Shown: positions 9,156 to 18,245, counted from the first letter of the stretch. The stretch: 64,000 nucleotides of DNA from Actinomadura nitritigenes (GCF_017573545.1 NZ_JAGEOK010000035.1:1-64000), one strand, 5' to 3'. Numbers and translations: made by a program. The notes: a model not told the origin generated them from the sequence alone.

Positions 9156-9679
9156 TCAGATCGCCTGGAGGGCGTCGATGACGCCGCGGAGGTGGCGGCG
9201 GGCGGCCCGCTCGGCGGCGTCGGGGGCGCGGGCGCAGATCCCGTCGATGATCGCCAGGTGCTCGGCGACGGACACGGCCGGGCGGCCGGGGACGAGCGCG
9301 AGCCGGAACCGGTGCCGGACGTTCTGCGCGCGCAGCCGCCGCAGCACCTCTGCGGCGGTGCGCCGGCCGCTGATCTCGGCGATGCGCCCGTGCAGCGCCT
9401 TGTTCAGCTCGGAGTACTCCAGCACGTGCCCCTGCGCGACGGCGGCGCGCATGGCGTCGCCGAGGCCGCGCAGCTCGGGCGGTTCTGCACGCGCTCGACC
9501 AGGCCCTCGCTGGTGAGCTCGACCAGCGCGGCGCGCACGCTGCCGCGCCCGACGCCGAACATGTCCGACAGGTCCGACTCGACCAGGCGCTGGTCGGGCG
9601 CGAAGTCGCCCCGGACGATCGCCTCCCGGATCGCGGCGGCGACGTCCGGGCGCCCCGCCCCTCGTCCCTCCGGCCTCAC
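9156..9679 (-). pseudogene. GntR/FadR-type (FCD) regulator with internal deletion
   Basis: The GTG at 9679 overlaps the stop of the ABC ATPase gene (GTGA), so translation would be coupled. The first 64 or so residues form a winged-helix GntR domain (AAIREAIVRGDF, LSDMFGVGRGSVRAAL, EGLVERVQNR). Near 9476-9487 the frame breaks, and the rest of an FCD ligand-binding domain (ELRGLGDAMRAAVA to the stop) lies in another frame. About 40 residues that normally join the two domains are missing, so this is not a simple one-base slip. The intact ancestor was presumably the local regulator of the importer and/or esterase genes; two GntR-like operators remain at 13144-13204. Confidence 0.75.
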
Positions 9680-10506
9680 TCCACCGGCCGGTGGCCGCCC
9701 TTCGCCTGCTGGACGAGCGTGTAGATGCGGGTCCGCAGTTCGGCGAACCGGGGCTCGGCGCGGGTGGTGAGCTGGTCGCGCTCGTCCGGCAGGTCGATCG
9801 GGACCTCCTCCAGGACGACCGTCGGGGAGTTCGACAGCACGATGACGCGCTGCCCGAGGTACACCGACTCGTCGATGTCGTGGGTGACGAACAGGACGGT
9901 GACGCCGAGCCGCTTCCACAGGGATCGGACGAGGTCCTCCAGGTCGGCGCGGGTCTGCGCGTCCACGGCCGCGAACGGCTCGTCCATCAGCAGGATGTGC
10001 GGCTCGTAGGCGACCGCGCGGGCGATCGCGACCCGCTGCTGCATGCCGCCGGACAGCTGCCAGGGGTGCGCGTCGTGCGCCTTCGCCAGGCCGACGGCCT
10101 CCAGCGCCTCGTCCACGAGCCGCCGCCGCTCGGCCTTCGGGACCCGCTTCTCCTTCAGCGGCCGCTCGACGTTCTGCCGCACGGTCATCCAGGGGAACAG
10201 GCTGCGGCCGTACTCCTGGAAGACCACGGCCATGCCGCGGGGCGGGCCCGTCACCCGCTCCCCTTCGAGCACCACCTCCCCGGACGTGCAGCCCAGCAGG
10301 CCCGCGACGCAGCGGAGCAGGGTCGTCTTGCCCGCGCCGGACGGCCCGACGATGCAGACGAGCTCGCCCGCGCCGACGGCGAAGGTCAGGTCCCGGACGG
10401 CTTCGACGGAGCGTCCCCGCCCCTGGTAGACCTTCCTCAGCCCGCGGACGTCCAGCAGCGCGGTCGAGGTCCCGGGGGTTCCGGCGCCGGTCGGTGCAGT
10501 GGTCAT
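9676..10506 (-). CDS. ABC importer ATPase, SsuB/TauB/NrtD type
   Basis: A 276-residue ATPase of the nitrate/sulfonate/taurine importer class. It shows Walker A GPSGAGKTT (residues 54-62), a Q-loop in FQEYGRSLFPW, the signature LSGGMQQRVAIARA, Walker B ILLMDEPFAAVD and the switch histidine in FVTHDIDE. It follows the permease gene at 10508 with one base between, and its stop overlaps the GntR start, so SBP-permease-permease-ATPase-regulator form one operon. The substrate cannot be named from the ATPase; the neighbouring tannase-family esterase hints at an aromatic acid. Confidence 0.93.
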   Translation of the reverse strand: MTTAPTGAGTPGTSTALLDVRGLRKVYQGRGRSVEAVRDLTFAVGAGELVCIVGPSGAGKTTLLRCVAGLLGCTSGEVVLEGERVTGPPRGMAVVFQEYGRSLFPWMTVRQNVERPLKEKRVPKAERRRLVDEALEAVGLAKAHDAHPWQLSGGMQQRVAIARAVAYEPHILLMDEPFAAVDAQTRADLEDLVRSLWKRLGVTVLFVTHDIDESVYLGQRVIVLSNSPTVVLEEVPIDLPDERDQLTTRAEPRFAELRTRIYTLVQQAKGGHRPVE

Positions 10507-10507
10507 C

Positions 10508-11290
10508 TCAGCCCTCTCGCTGTGCCCGGCGCAGGCCGGTGTACCAGCGCAGCACCCGGGTCTCCACGACGTGGAAGACGGCCGACAGGGCGATGCCGAT
10601 CAGGCCGAGCAGGATGATCCCGCTCCACATCTGCGGGATCGAGAAGCCGCGCTGGAACTGGATGATGGTGAAGCCGACCCCGTTGCTCGCGGCGAACATC
10701 TCGCTGATCACCATGAGGATGATCCCGATGGACAGCGCCTGCCGCGCGCCGGCGGTGATCTGCGGGCTCGCCCCGCGCAGCACCAGGTGGACGAGCCGCG
10801 AGCGCGGGCGCATCCGGTAGCAGCGGGCGGTGTCGCGCAGCACCTCGTCGAGCGCGCGCACGCCCTCGACCGTGTTCAGCAGGACGGGCCACACGCAGCC
10901 GGAGACGATGACGAGGATCTTCATCCCGTTGCCGATGCCGGCGAACAGCATCAGGATCGGCACGAGCACGGGCGGCGGGATCGCCCGGAAGAACTCCAGG
11001 ACCGGTTCCAGCAGGGCGCGCAGCACCCGGACGGATCCGATCGCGACGCCGAGCCCGATCCCGAGCGCCAGGGCGAGCAGGTAGCCCGCGACCAGCCGGC
11101 CGAGGCTCGGCAGGACGTCGCTCGTGATCCGGCCGTGGAACCAGGTGTCGTCGAAGGTGCCGAGGATCGTGCTCAGCGGCGGCCAGAAGAAGTCGGTGCT
11201 GCCCGCCGTCGCGACCCACCAGGCCGCGACGAGCAGGGCCGGCATCCCCAGCAGCAGCAGCGCCCGCCGCAGCGCGGCAAGGACCGTCAC
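10508..11290 (-). CDS. ABC importer permease, SsuC/TauC type (second)
   Basis: A 260-residue inner-membrane permease of the BPD_transp_1 family with about six transmembrane segments (starting LLLLGMPALLVAAWWVA). The EAA-type coupling loop is around ARCYRMRPRSRLVHLVLRGASPQI. I chose GTG 11290, which overlaps the TGA of the preceding permease gene; longer frames run back through that gene. It is paired with the paralogous permease encoded just upstream, giving a heterodimeric channel. Confidence 0.9.
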   Translation of the reverse strand: MTVLAALRRALLLLGMPALLVAAWWVATAGSTDFFWPPLSTILGTFDDTWFHGRITSDVLPSLGRLVAGYLLALALGIGLGVAIGSVRVLRALLEPVLEFFRAIPPPVLVPILMLFAGIGNGMKILVIVSGCVWPVLLNTVEGVRALDEVLRDTARCYRMRPRSRLVHLVLRGASPQITAGARQALSIGIILMVISEMFAASNGVGFTIIQFQRGFSIPQMWSGIILLGLIGIALSAVFHVVETRVLRWYTGLRRAQREG

Positions 11291-12117
11291 GAGGCCACCT
11301 CCCGGCGGACGGAGGGGTGCCAGCGCAGCACGCGGCGCTCGACCGCCCGCACGACCACGTTGACCAGGACTCCGATCAGGCCGACCACGATCACCAGGGC
11401 GTACATCGACGCGACGGCGCCGGAGCTCTGCGCCACCGCGATCTGCTTGCCGAGGCCCGGCGACCCGATGACCAGCTCGCCGGTGATCTCCAGGATGAGC
11501 GCGACCGCGGCGGCCAGCCGGAACCCGGTCATCACGTACGGCAGCGCCGTCGGCCACAGGACGGTCCGCACCTGCGTCAGCGCGCGGAAGCGGTAGGAGC
11601 GGGCGGTCTCGCGTGCGACGGGGTCGACGTCCTGCACCCCGTACAGGACCTGCACCAGGACCTGCCAGAAGGAGGCGTAGACGACGAGCAGCAGCGTGGA
11701 GCGCATCGTCGTGCCGTACAGCAGGACGGCCAGCGGGATCAGCGCGACCGACGGGATCGGCCGCAGGAACTCGATCGTCGACGCCAGCGCCGCCCGCACC
11801 AGCGGGAGGCCGCCGACCGCGACGCCCAGCACCACGCCGACGGCGGTCGCGACGGCGAGGCCGATCGCCCAGCCGGGCAGCGTCTCCAGCAGGGCGCGCC
11901 AGAACGCGCCCGTCCCGGCCTCGTCCGCCAGGGCGGACACCATGTCGCTGAACGGCGGCAGGAACCGCTTCTCCACCAGGCCCGCGCGGGGCACAGTCTC
12001 GACCAGCGCCATCAGCCCGGCGAGACCGGCCGGGCCGAGGATCCAGGCGGGCACGGCGCGGTGACGGCGTTCGCCCCGGCCGTCCCCCACGGCGTCCGCC
12101 GTCACCGCGGCCGTCAC
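11287..12117 (-). CDS. ABC importer permease, SsuC/TauC type (first)
   Basis: A 276-residue BPD_transp_1 permease with about six membrane spans after a polar N-terminus. The coupling loop is SYRFRALTQVRTVLWPTALPY. The start is taken as GTG 12117, overlapping the TGA of the solute-binding protein gene; a second in-frame GTG at 12105 is the alternative. It is similar to but clearly distinct from the next permease, so the two are old paralogues rather than a recent duplication. Confidence 0.9.
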   Translation of the reverse strand: MTAAVTADAVGDGRGERRHRAVPAWILGPAGLAGLMALVETVPRAGLVEKRFLPPFSDMVSALADEAGTGAFWRALLETLPGWAIGLAVATAVGVVLGVAVGGLPLVRAALASTIEFLRPIPSVALIPLAVLLYGTTMRSTLLLVVYASFWQVLVQVLYGVQDVDPVARETARSYRFRALTQVRTVLWPTALPYVMTGFRLAAAVALILEITGELVIGSPGLGKQIAVAQSSGAVASMYALVIVVGLIGVLVNVVVRAVERRVLRWHPSVRREVAS

Positions 12118-13070
12118 GGCAGCAGCTCCTCGGCGTCCGGGGCCTTCGTGATCAGGCCGTCCTGGACGGCGAGATTCTCCAGCGTCCGGAGGCCCGTGCC
12201 GTTGACCTGGGTGGGGAACTTCGGCAGCGTCAGCGCGCCCGCCACCGACGGATCGATCTTGGTGTAGGTGCCGAGGATCTTGCGCACCGCCTCGGGGTGC
12301 TGGTCGGCGTACCGCAGCGACTTCTGCATCGCCGCGGCGAACCGCTTGACCAGGTCCGGCTTGGACGCCGCGGTCTTCTGCGAGGTGAAGTACGCGGCGA
12401 TGGTCAGGTCCGGGGCGGTGTCGACGTAGTTGGACGCGACGAGCCGGCCGCCGTTCTTCAGCGCGGTGGTGAGGAACGGCTCGACGACCTGGACGGCGTC
12501 GACGTTCCCCTTGTCGAGGGCGGCGAGCATGTCGGGGAAGGCCAGTTCGGTGAACTTGACGTTCCCGGCGTCGCCGCCGTCCTTGCGGATCGAGGCCCGG
12601 ACCGTCGTGTCGTTGATGTTGTTCAGCGTGTTGACGGCGACGCGCTTGCCGGCGAGGTCCTTGGCGGTCCTGATGGGGCTGCCGGACTTGACGACGACCC
12701 CGCCGAAGTCCTTCCTGTCGACGCCGGTCGAGGCGTTGCCGGGGGCGACGACCTTGAGGGGCAGTCCCTTGGACCGGGCGAGCACCAGCGAGGTGTAGTT
12801 GCTGAACCCGAAGTCGACCTGGCCGCTGACGACGGCGGGCACGATCGCCGCGCCGCCCTGGGCCGTCTCGAACCGGAGCCTCAGTTTCTGCTCGGCGAAG
12901 AAGCCCTGCTGGTTCCCGAGGTAGACGGGCGCCACGTCGACGATCGGGATGACGCTCACCTTCACCGTGGCGGGGCCATTGCCGGAGGCGTTCGAGGTGC
13001 CGCCGCCCCCGCCGCACGCGGCGAGGAGGAGTACGGAGGTGGCGGCCAGTGCCGCCCGGATTCGTTTCAC
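12114..13070 (-). CDS. NMT1/SsuA-type solute-binding lipoprotein
   Basis: A 318-residue extracellular receptor for the ABC importer. Its N-terminus is a lipoprotein signal with lipobox LAAC (Cys19) followed by a Gly-rich linker, so the mature protein is membrane-anchored by lipid. The body fits the NMT1/SsuA periplasmic-binding fold (VSVIPIVDVAPVYLGNQQGF at the start, then VKSGSPIRTAKDLAGKRVAVN). This family binds sulfonates, taurine, nitrate, thiamine precursors or aromatic acids; I cannot assign the ligand. It is the first gene of the operon and faces the tannase-family gene across a shared promoter region. Confidence 0.9.
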   Translation of the reverse strand: MKRIRAALAATSVLLLAACGGGGGTSNASGNGPATVKVSVIPIVDVAPVYLGNQQGFFAEQKLRLRFETAQGGAAIVPAVVSGQVDFGFSNYTSLVLARSKGLPLKVVAPGNASTGVDRKDFGGVVVKSGSPIRTAKDLAGKRVAVNTLNNINDTTVRASIRKDGGDAGNVKFTELAFPDMLAALDKGNVDAVQVVEPFLTTALKNGGRLVASNYVDTAPDLTIAAYFTSQKTAASKPDLVKRFAAAMQKSLRYADQHPEAVRKILGTYTKIDPSVAGALTLPKFPTQVNGTGLRTLENLAVQDGLITKAPDAEELLP

Positions 13071-13143
13071 GGTGCTTCTCCTGGGCGTCGGTCGGGTGGG
13101 GTCCCCTCTGGCGTGACCGCGATGCTAAGGACGCCTCGCCAAG

Positions 13144-13204
13144 ATTGTCAACGATTTGGGTTCCAAAGTAGGTCTCTCGGATTGCTTGTTGGATTGTCAA
13201 CATT
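13144..13204. promoter_or_regulatory. Two GntR-like operators in the importer promoter region
   Basis: Two near-palindromes, ATTGTCAACGAT (13144-13155) and ATTGTCAACATT (13193-13204), share the nine-base core ATTGTCAAC and lie 49 bases apart between the divergent importer and esterase genes. FCD-type GntR proteins commonly bind TTGT-N2-ACAA-like sites, so these are probably the operators of the GntR gene at the end of the operon, which is itself broken. The stretch is locally AT-richer than its surroundings, as expected of a promoter. Confidence 0.6.
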
Positions 13205-13286
13205 TTTGTAGCATCCGCTTGCGGTTCACCCGGCCGCGGCGGCGCCCGGCGGCGGCCGGCCCGCCCATCCGAGGAGGCGGTACTCC

Positions 13287-15113
13287 ATGAACGGGTTCTT
13301 CACTCGGGGCACGGTGTTCGGGGCGGGCGTCCTGAGACGCGCGCGCGGCCGGTTCGGGCCGCCCGGCCGGCCGATCCCGGCGGTGCTCGCCGCGGTGCTC
13401 GCCGCGGCCCTGGTGTCGGCGGCGGGGCCCGGCGCCGCGTCGGCGGCGCCGCGACATCAGCGGATCACGGCGGACGGCCTCGCGGACCTCCCCGCGGTGC
13501 GGCCGGTGGCGGACTGCGCCGGGCTGGCGGGCCTGCGCCTGGACGGCGTGACCGACGCACCGGTCACCATCACCTCCGCGACCGTCTCGACCGCCGGCGC
13601 GCCCGCGCCGTACTGCGACGTCCGGGGCACCATCGCCCCGGCCGACACCATCGTGATGCGCCTGCCCGTCAACGGCTGGACGCAGCGGTACCTGCAGACG
13701 GGCTGCGGCGGCGAGTGCGGCAGCTCGAACATCAACTACACGCAGGCGTCCACGTGCGCGCCCGTGCAGGACGGCACCATCGCCAGCGCGACGACCGACA
13801 TGGGCCACCAGGGATCGCCGGACGGGTCGTGGGCGGCGAACGCCCCGCAGGCGCAGATCGACTTCGCCTACCGGGGCGTGCACGTGACGTCGCAGGTGGC
13901 CAAGGCGCTCATCAAGCGGTTCTACGGCCGCTCCCCCGCCTACTCCTACTTCGACGGCTGCTCGGACGGCGGCCGCGAGGCGCTGATGGAGGCCCAGCGG
14001 TACCCGGGCGACTTCGACGGCATCGCCGCCGGCGCGCCCGCGAACGACATGGTCGTGCAGAACACCTTCCACCACGCCTGGAACGTCCTGACCAACCTCG
14101 ACGCCGACGGGCGTTACATCCTGCTCGCCGGGAAGCTCCCGCTGGTCCATCAGGCCGTGCTGAGCGCCTGCGACCGGCTCGACGGGCTGAAGGACGGGCT
14201 CATCGACGACCCGCGGCGCTGCGACTTCGACCCGGCGACGCTGGTGTGCGCGTCCGGCCAGGACCCGTCGACGTGCCTCACCAAGGCGGAGGCCGGTGTG
14301 GTCCGGCGGCTGCACGACGGCGCGGTCGACGAGCAGGGCCGCCGGCTGGAGCCCGCGATCTCCCACGAGTGGGGCTCCGAACTCGAATGGACGCTGTTCG
14401 TCCCGGCCCGGCAGGGGCAGACGGTGGGCAGCCAGAACTTCGTGGAGTCCTTCGCCCGCTACCTCGGCTACACCAACCGGGTGAGACCCGGCTGGAAGCT
14501 GTCCGACCTCGAGTTCACCGCCGAGTCGTTCTGGAAGACGGTGCAGTCGTCCTCCTACCTGTCCGCGATGGACCCGGACCTCGGCCGCTTCCAGCGCGGC
14601 GGCGGGAAGCTGCTGCTCTGGCACGGCTGGAGCGACCAGCACATCTCGCCGCAGAGCACGCTCGCCTACTACGACGCCATGCGGAAGACCATGGGCCGAG
14701 AGGCCGTCGACGACTTCGCCCGGCTCTACCTCTTCCCGGGCGTCGCGCACTGCGGCGGCGGCGAGGGCCCCGACACCTTCGACGTCCTCACCCCCGTGAT
14801 GGCGTGGACGGAGAGCGGGCGGCGCCCCGGCGCGATCACCGCGTCGAAGATCGCGGACGGCGCGGTCGCCCGCACCCGGCCCGTCTACCCGTACCCGCGG
14901 GTCGCCCGCTACGACGGGACGGGCGGCATCGACGACGCGTCCAACTTCGCCCCGAGCACGCCCCGCCACGAGCCGGCCGCCGGCTACCACTGGCTCGGCG
15001 AGCGGCTCTACTCCGGCGGCTACCAGACCTGGTGCGCGGCGGACGGAACGCGGCTGGCATGCCGCCCGTCGCAGACCTGGCTGACCCGCAAGGCCGGCGC
15101 CATTTCGTCATGA
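13287..15113 (+). CDS. Secreted tannase/feruloyl-esterase family hydrolase
   Basis: A 608-residue extracellular serine esterase. A twin-hydrophobic signal region (about 30-53, ending AASAA) precedes the mature protein. The CS-D-HC signature of the tannase family is complete: nucleophile in YFDGCSDGGR (Cys225, Ser226), acid in HGWSDQH (Asp450) and VAHCGGG (His488, Cys489), with many further cysteines in a lid-like insertion. The family includes tannases, feruloyl esterases and the PET-monomer enzyme MHETase, so the product is probably an aromatic acid. It is divergent from an ABC importer that could take up that acid. The start ATG 13287 has GGAGG about 10 bases upstream. Confidence 0.88.
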   Translation: MNGFFTRGTVFGAGVLRRARGRFGPPGRPIPAVLAAVLAAALVSAAGPGAASAAPRHQRITADGLADLPAVRPVADCAGLAGLRLDGVTDAPVTITSATVSTAGAPAPYCDVRGTIAPADTIVMRLPVNGWTQRYLQTGCGGECGSSNINYTQASTCAPVQDGTIASATTDMGHQGSPDGSWAANAPQAQIDFAYRGVHVTSQVAKALIKRFYGRSPAYSYFDGCSDGGREALMEAQRYPGDFDGIAAGAPANDMVVQNTFHHAWNVLTNLDADGRYILLAGKLPLVHQAVLSACDRLDGLKDGLIDDPRRCDFDPATLVCASGQDPSTCLTKAEAGVVRRLHDGAVDEQGRRLEPAISHEWGSELEWTLFVPARQGQTVGSQNFVESFARYLGYTNRVRPGWKLSDLEFTAESFWKTVQSSSYLSAMDPDLGRFQRGGGKLLLWHGWSDQHISPQSTLAYYDAMRKTMGREAVDDFARLYLFPGVAHCGGGEGPDTFDVLTPVMAWTESGRRPGAITASKIADGAVARTRPVYPYPRVARYDGTGGIDDASNFAPSTPRHEPAAGYHWLGERLYSGGYQTWCAADGTRLACRPSQTWLTRKAGAISS

Positions 15114-15346
15114 ACGGCGCCCAATAGGCCGCTCACCCCCGACCCGGGACGGACCCCGTTCAAGCGGTCATCCGAAACCGGGATCCGCGGTTCGCCCTTT
15201 ATGCGGCCGGACGAAGACCCGGAACCGTTCGCCCGGCGCCCCGGAATTCCGCGCCGCCCGGGCGCCTGTTCTGCAGGAACAATTCCCGGGATGGGGGCTG
15301 CTACTTTTGTTCCCCGAAGGGCGAACCGCGAATTGGGGAGTAAGCC
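15114..15346. promoter_or_regulatory. Intergenic region before the DUF574 methyltransferase
   Basis: This 233-base gap holds a small perfect inverted repeat TGTTC-N5-GAACA at 15267-15281 and a GGGGAG ribosome-binding sequence before the GTG at 15347. The function of the repeat is unknown; an actinobacterial SOS box has the opposite arm orientation. Confidence 0.35.
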
Positions 15347-16141
15347 GTGACCGACGAGCCGGGCAGCATCATCGACACGTCCGTGCCGCATTCCGCGCGT
15401 ATCTGGAACTACTGGCTCGGAGGCAAGGACAACTACCCCGTCGACCGCGCGGCAGGCGACCAGTACGTGCAGGTGTATCCGGGAATCGTGGACGTCGCGC
15501 GGGCCGGCCGCAACTTCCTCGCCCGCGCCGTCCGCTACCTGGCGGGCGAGCAGGGCATCCGGCAGTTCCTCGACGTCGGCACGGGGCTGCCGACCGTCGA
15601 CAACACCCACGAGGTGGCGCAGCGGGTCGCGCCCGAGTCGCACATCGTCTACGTCGACAACGACCCGCTCGTCCTGTCGCACGCGCACGCCCTGCTCACC
15701 AGCCGCCCCGAGGGCGAGACCAGCTACATCCAGGCCGACATGCTCGACCCGGAGCAGGTCCTGCGCGCGGCGCGCGACAAGCTCGACTTCGACCGGCCGG
15801 TCGCGGTGATGCTCATGGGGGTGCTCGGCCACGTCCAGTCCTACGACGACGTCCTGAACATCATCCGCACGCTGACGGGCGGCCTCTGCTCCGGCAGCCA
15901 CCTCGCCCTGTACGACGACACCGACACCGACGAGGCGCACAACGAGGCGCAGCAGCAGTACGACGACACGGGCGCCGTCCCCTACCGGCTCCGCCCGCCC
16001 GAGCAGATCATCGGCTACTTCGACGGCCTAGAGCTGGTCGAGCCCGGCGTGACGGCGTGCGAGGACTGGCGTCCCGAGCCCAACCCGTTCAACGACGCGC
16101 CGAAGACGTCCACCCTCTGCGGCGTCGCCCGCAAGCCGTGA
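15347..16141 (+). CDS. DUF574-type SAM-dependent methyltransferase
   Basis: A 264-residue protein of the actinomycete S-adenosyl methyltransferase family DUF574 (Methyltransf_19). Typical features are the N-terminal SVPHSARIWNYWLGGKDNY, the SAM-binding FLDVGTGLPT, the acidic strand end YVDNDPLV and the late LMGVLGHV. These proteins are abundant in Streptomyces-like genomes and mostly lack a known substrate. It starts with GTG and converges with the agmatinase gene, with only four bases between the stops. Confidence 0.9.
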   Translation: MTDEPGSIIDTSVPHSARIWNYWLGGKDNYPVDRAAGDQYVQVYPGIVDVARAGRNFLARAVRYLAGEQGIRQFLDVGTGLPTVDNTHEVAQRVAPESHIVYVDNDPLVLSHAHALLTSRPEGETSYIQADMLDPEQVLRAARDKLDFDRPVAVMLMGVLGHVQSYDDVLNIIRTLTGGLCSGSHLALYDDTDTDEAHNEAQQQYDDTGAVPYRLRPPEQIIGYFDGLELVEPGVTACEDWRPEPNPFNDAPKTSTLCGVARKP

Positions 16142-16145
16142 TCCC

Positions 16146-17171
16146 CTAGCGGCCGTCGAGGAGGGGGCGCCGCGGGTCCCAGGACGTGCCGTCGCGGTCG
16201 TCGCGGCGGCGCCGCGCGATGCCCGACAGGACCTCGAGGACGACGCGGTTCGCCAGCGCCGAGGTGATGTCGGCGTGGTCGTAGGGCGGTGACACCTCGA
16301 CCACGTCGACGCCCGCGACCGGCAGCTCGTAGGCGACGCGGCGCACCGCGTCCAGCAGCTGGCGGGCGGTGAGGCCGCCGGGCTCGGGGGTGCCGGTGCC
16401 GGGCGCGTGGCCCGGGTCGCACACGTCGATGTCGACGGACAGGAACACCCCGTCGCAGTCGTCGGTGGCGATCGCGAACGCCTCGGTCAGGCACTCCTCC
16501 AGCCCGCGCGCGACGATCTCGGCCATCTCGTAGGAGCGCATGCCCTGCCCGGCCATCCACGCGAGGGTCTCGGGGCCCGGCCAGTAGCCGCGCAGGCCGA
16601 GCTGCAGGAACCGGTCGCCGCGGACGGCCCCGGACTCCAGCAGCCGCCGCATCGGGGTGCCGTGCCCGACCAGCGAGCCGAACTCGATGTCGCCGGTGTC
16701 GGCGTGCGCGTCGAAGTGGATCATCGAGACGCGGCCCTGCCCGACATGCCGCGCCACCCCGGCGGCGTCGGGCCAGGCGATGGTGTGGTCGCCGCCGAGC
16801 ACCAGCGGGATCGCGCCGTTGCTCGCGATGGCGTACACCGCCTCCTCCAGGTCCCGGACGGAGCGCTCGGCGTCGCCGGAGTACATCTCGACGTCCCCGG
16901 CGTCGCGCACGGTGAGGTCGCCCCGGAGCCCGTCCACGCGCAGCGCCAGCGACGGCCGCGACCCGACCTGCGGCAGGTAGCAGGTCTGCCGGATGTACTG
17001 CGGGCCGAACCGGGTGCCGGGCCGGTGGGACGTCCCGCCGTCGAACGGGGCGCCGAGGACGACCACGTCGGCATCGGCGTAGGTCGCGGGGTCCGACCAG
17101 GTGCAGCGCGGCACTCCGAGGAAGGTGATGTCGGGGCCGTACTGCGGTCCGTACCTGTTCTGCGGGGTCAT
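16146..17171 (-). CDS. speB: Agmatinase-like ureohydrolase
   Basis: A protein of the arginase/agmatinase family with a binuclear Mn site. The ligand motifs are all present: GGDHT, HFDAHADTG and SVDIDVCDPGHAPGTGTPEPGG, the last typical of the agmatinase branch. It would hydrolyse agmatine or another guanidino compound to an amine plus urea. I prefer ATG 17171 (341 residues) because GGGAGG precedes it; a GTG at 17189 would add six residues. The exact guanidino substrate is not settled, since guanidinobutyrase and guanidine hydrolase share these motifs. Confidence 0.85.
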   Translation of the reverse strand: MTPQNRYGPQYGPDITFLGVPRCTWSDPATYADADVVVLGAPFDGGTSHRPGTRFGPQYIRQTCYLPQVGSRPSLALRVDGLRGDLTVRDAGDVEMYSGDAERSVRDLEEAVYAIASNGAIPLVLGGDHTIAWPDAAGVARHVGQGRVSMIHFDAHADTGDIEFGSLVGHGTPMRRLLESGAVRGDRFLQLGLRGYWPGPETLAWMAGQGMRSYEMAEIVARGLEECLTEAFAIATDDCDGVFLSVDIDVCDPGHAPGTGTPEPGGLTARQLLDAVRRVAYELPVAGVDVVEVSPPYDHADITSALANRVVLEVLSGIARRRRDDRDGTSWDPRRPLLDGR

Positions 17172-17257
17172 CCGGGCCCTCCCTGCCACGACGGCGATGC
17201 CGGGTGTTCCTTCCCGGTCCGGGCCGGGCCGTCACCTGGGCGCACGGGCCCTGCGGA

Positions 17258-18178
17258 TCATCCCTCCGGGTCGGGGGTGACGCCGTCGGGCAGGACGTTC
17301 GGGCGGGCCTTCCCCACCAGCGCGGGGATCACGTCGTCCAGCTCGTGCGGGTCCCAGCGCGCGCCCTTGTCGACGACCGGCCCGGCGCGCCAGCCCTCCG
17401 CGACGCTGATCCGCCCGCCGCGCACGTTGAACACCCGGCCGGTTATCCCGCGCGCCCCTGGGCTCGCCAGCCACACCACCAGCGGCGCGATGTTGGACGG
17501 GTCCGCCGGGTCGAAGCCCTCGCCCGGGCGCTCGCGGCCCGGCACCAGGTTCTCGGTCATCCGGGTCAGCGCGGCGGGCGCCACCGCGTTCACGGTCACG
17601 CCGTACCGCCGCAGCTCGCGCGCCGCGATCACGGTCAGCGCGGCGATCCCCGCCTTGGCCGCGCCGTAGTTGCCCTGCCCGGCGTTGCCGTAGATGCCCG
17701 ACGACGAGCTGGTGTTGATGACGCGCGCGTCGACCTCGTGGCCCGCCTTGTGCCGCTCCCGCCAGTACGCGGCGGCGTGCCGCAGCGGCGCGAACGTCCC
17801 GCGCAGGTGGACGGCCATCACGGCGTCCCACTCCTCCGCGCTCATGTTGACCAGCATCCGGTCGCGGAGGATGCCGGCGTTGTTCACCAGGACGTGCAGG
17901 TCCCCGAACCGCTCGACCGTCGACGCCACGAGCCGGCGGGCGCCCTCGAAGTCGGACACGTCGGTGCCGTCGGCGACGGCCTCGCCGCCCATCGCGCGGA
18001 TCTCGTCCACCACCTCGCCCGCCGGCCCGCCAGACGAGCCGGTCCCGTCGACCTGCGCGCCCAGGTCGTTGACGACCACCCGGGCGCCGTGCCGGGCGAA
18101 CTCCAGCGCGTGCTCGCGGCCGATGCCCCGGGCCGCCCCGGTCACGATGACCACCCGTCCGTCGGCGATCGCGGTCAT
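17258..18178 (-). CDS. SDR oxidoreductase, MFE-2/FabG-like 3-hydroxyacyl-CoA type
   Basis: A 306-residue short-chain dehydrogenase. It shows the cofactor motif TGAARGIG (about 14-21), the structural NNAG and the catalytic YGAAK. The N-terminal stretch VNDLGAQVDGTGSSGGPAGEVVDEI, quoted in two parts as VNDLGAQVDGTG and SSGGPAGEVVDEI, is characteristic of the dehydrogenase unit of peroxisomal-type multifunctional enzymes, so a 3-hydroxyacyl-CoA substrate is likely. It is divergent from a TetR gene. The intervening region carries the same 17-bp inverted repeat found beside the acyl-CoA dehydrogenase and thiolase genes, suggesting a place in the same catabolic pathway. Confidence 0.85.
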   Translation of the reverse strand: MTAIADGRVVIVTGAARGIGREHALEFARHGARVVVNDLGAQVDGTGSSGGPAGEVVDEIRAMGGEAVADGTDVSDFEGARRLVASTVERFGDLHVLVNNAGILRDRMLVNMSAEEWDAVMAVHLRGTFAPLRHAAAYWRERHKAGHEVDARVINTSSSSGIYGNAGQGNYGAAKAGIAALTVIAARELRRYGVTVNAVAPAALTRMTENLVPGRERPGEGFDPADPSNIAPLVVWLASPGARGITGRVFNVRGGRISVAEGWRAGPVVDKGARWDPHELDDVIPALVGKARPNVLPDGVTPDPEG

Positions 18179-18228
18179 GGTCGCTCCCTCCGTCCCGGGC
18201 GGGCCGGGTGCCCGGTCGCCGCCGCGCG

Positions 18229-18245
18229 CTAGAAGCCATTTCTAG
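18229..18245. promoter_or_regulatory. Perfect CTAGAA-N5-TTCTAG operator (locus A)
   Basis: A perfect inverted repeat with 6-bp arms and a 5-bp centre, 51 bases upstream of the SDR start and facing the TetR gene at 18396. A weaker overlapping copy may follow at 18242-18258, and the arms lie within a wider AAGCCA...TGGCTT symmetry. Matching sites occur at 33610-33639 and 38657-38722. Confidence 0.7.
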
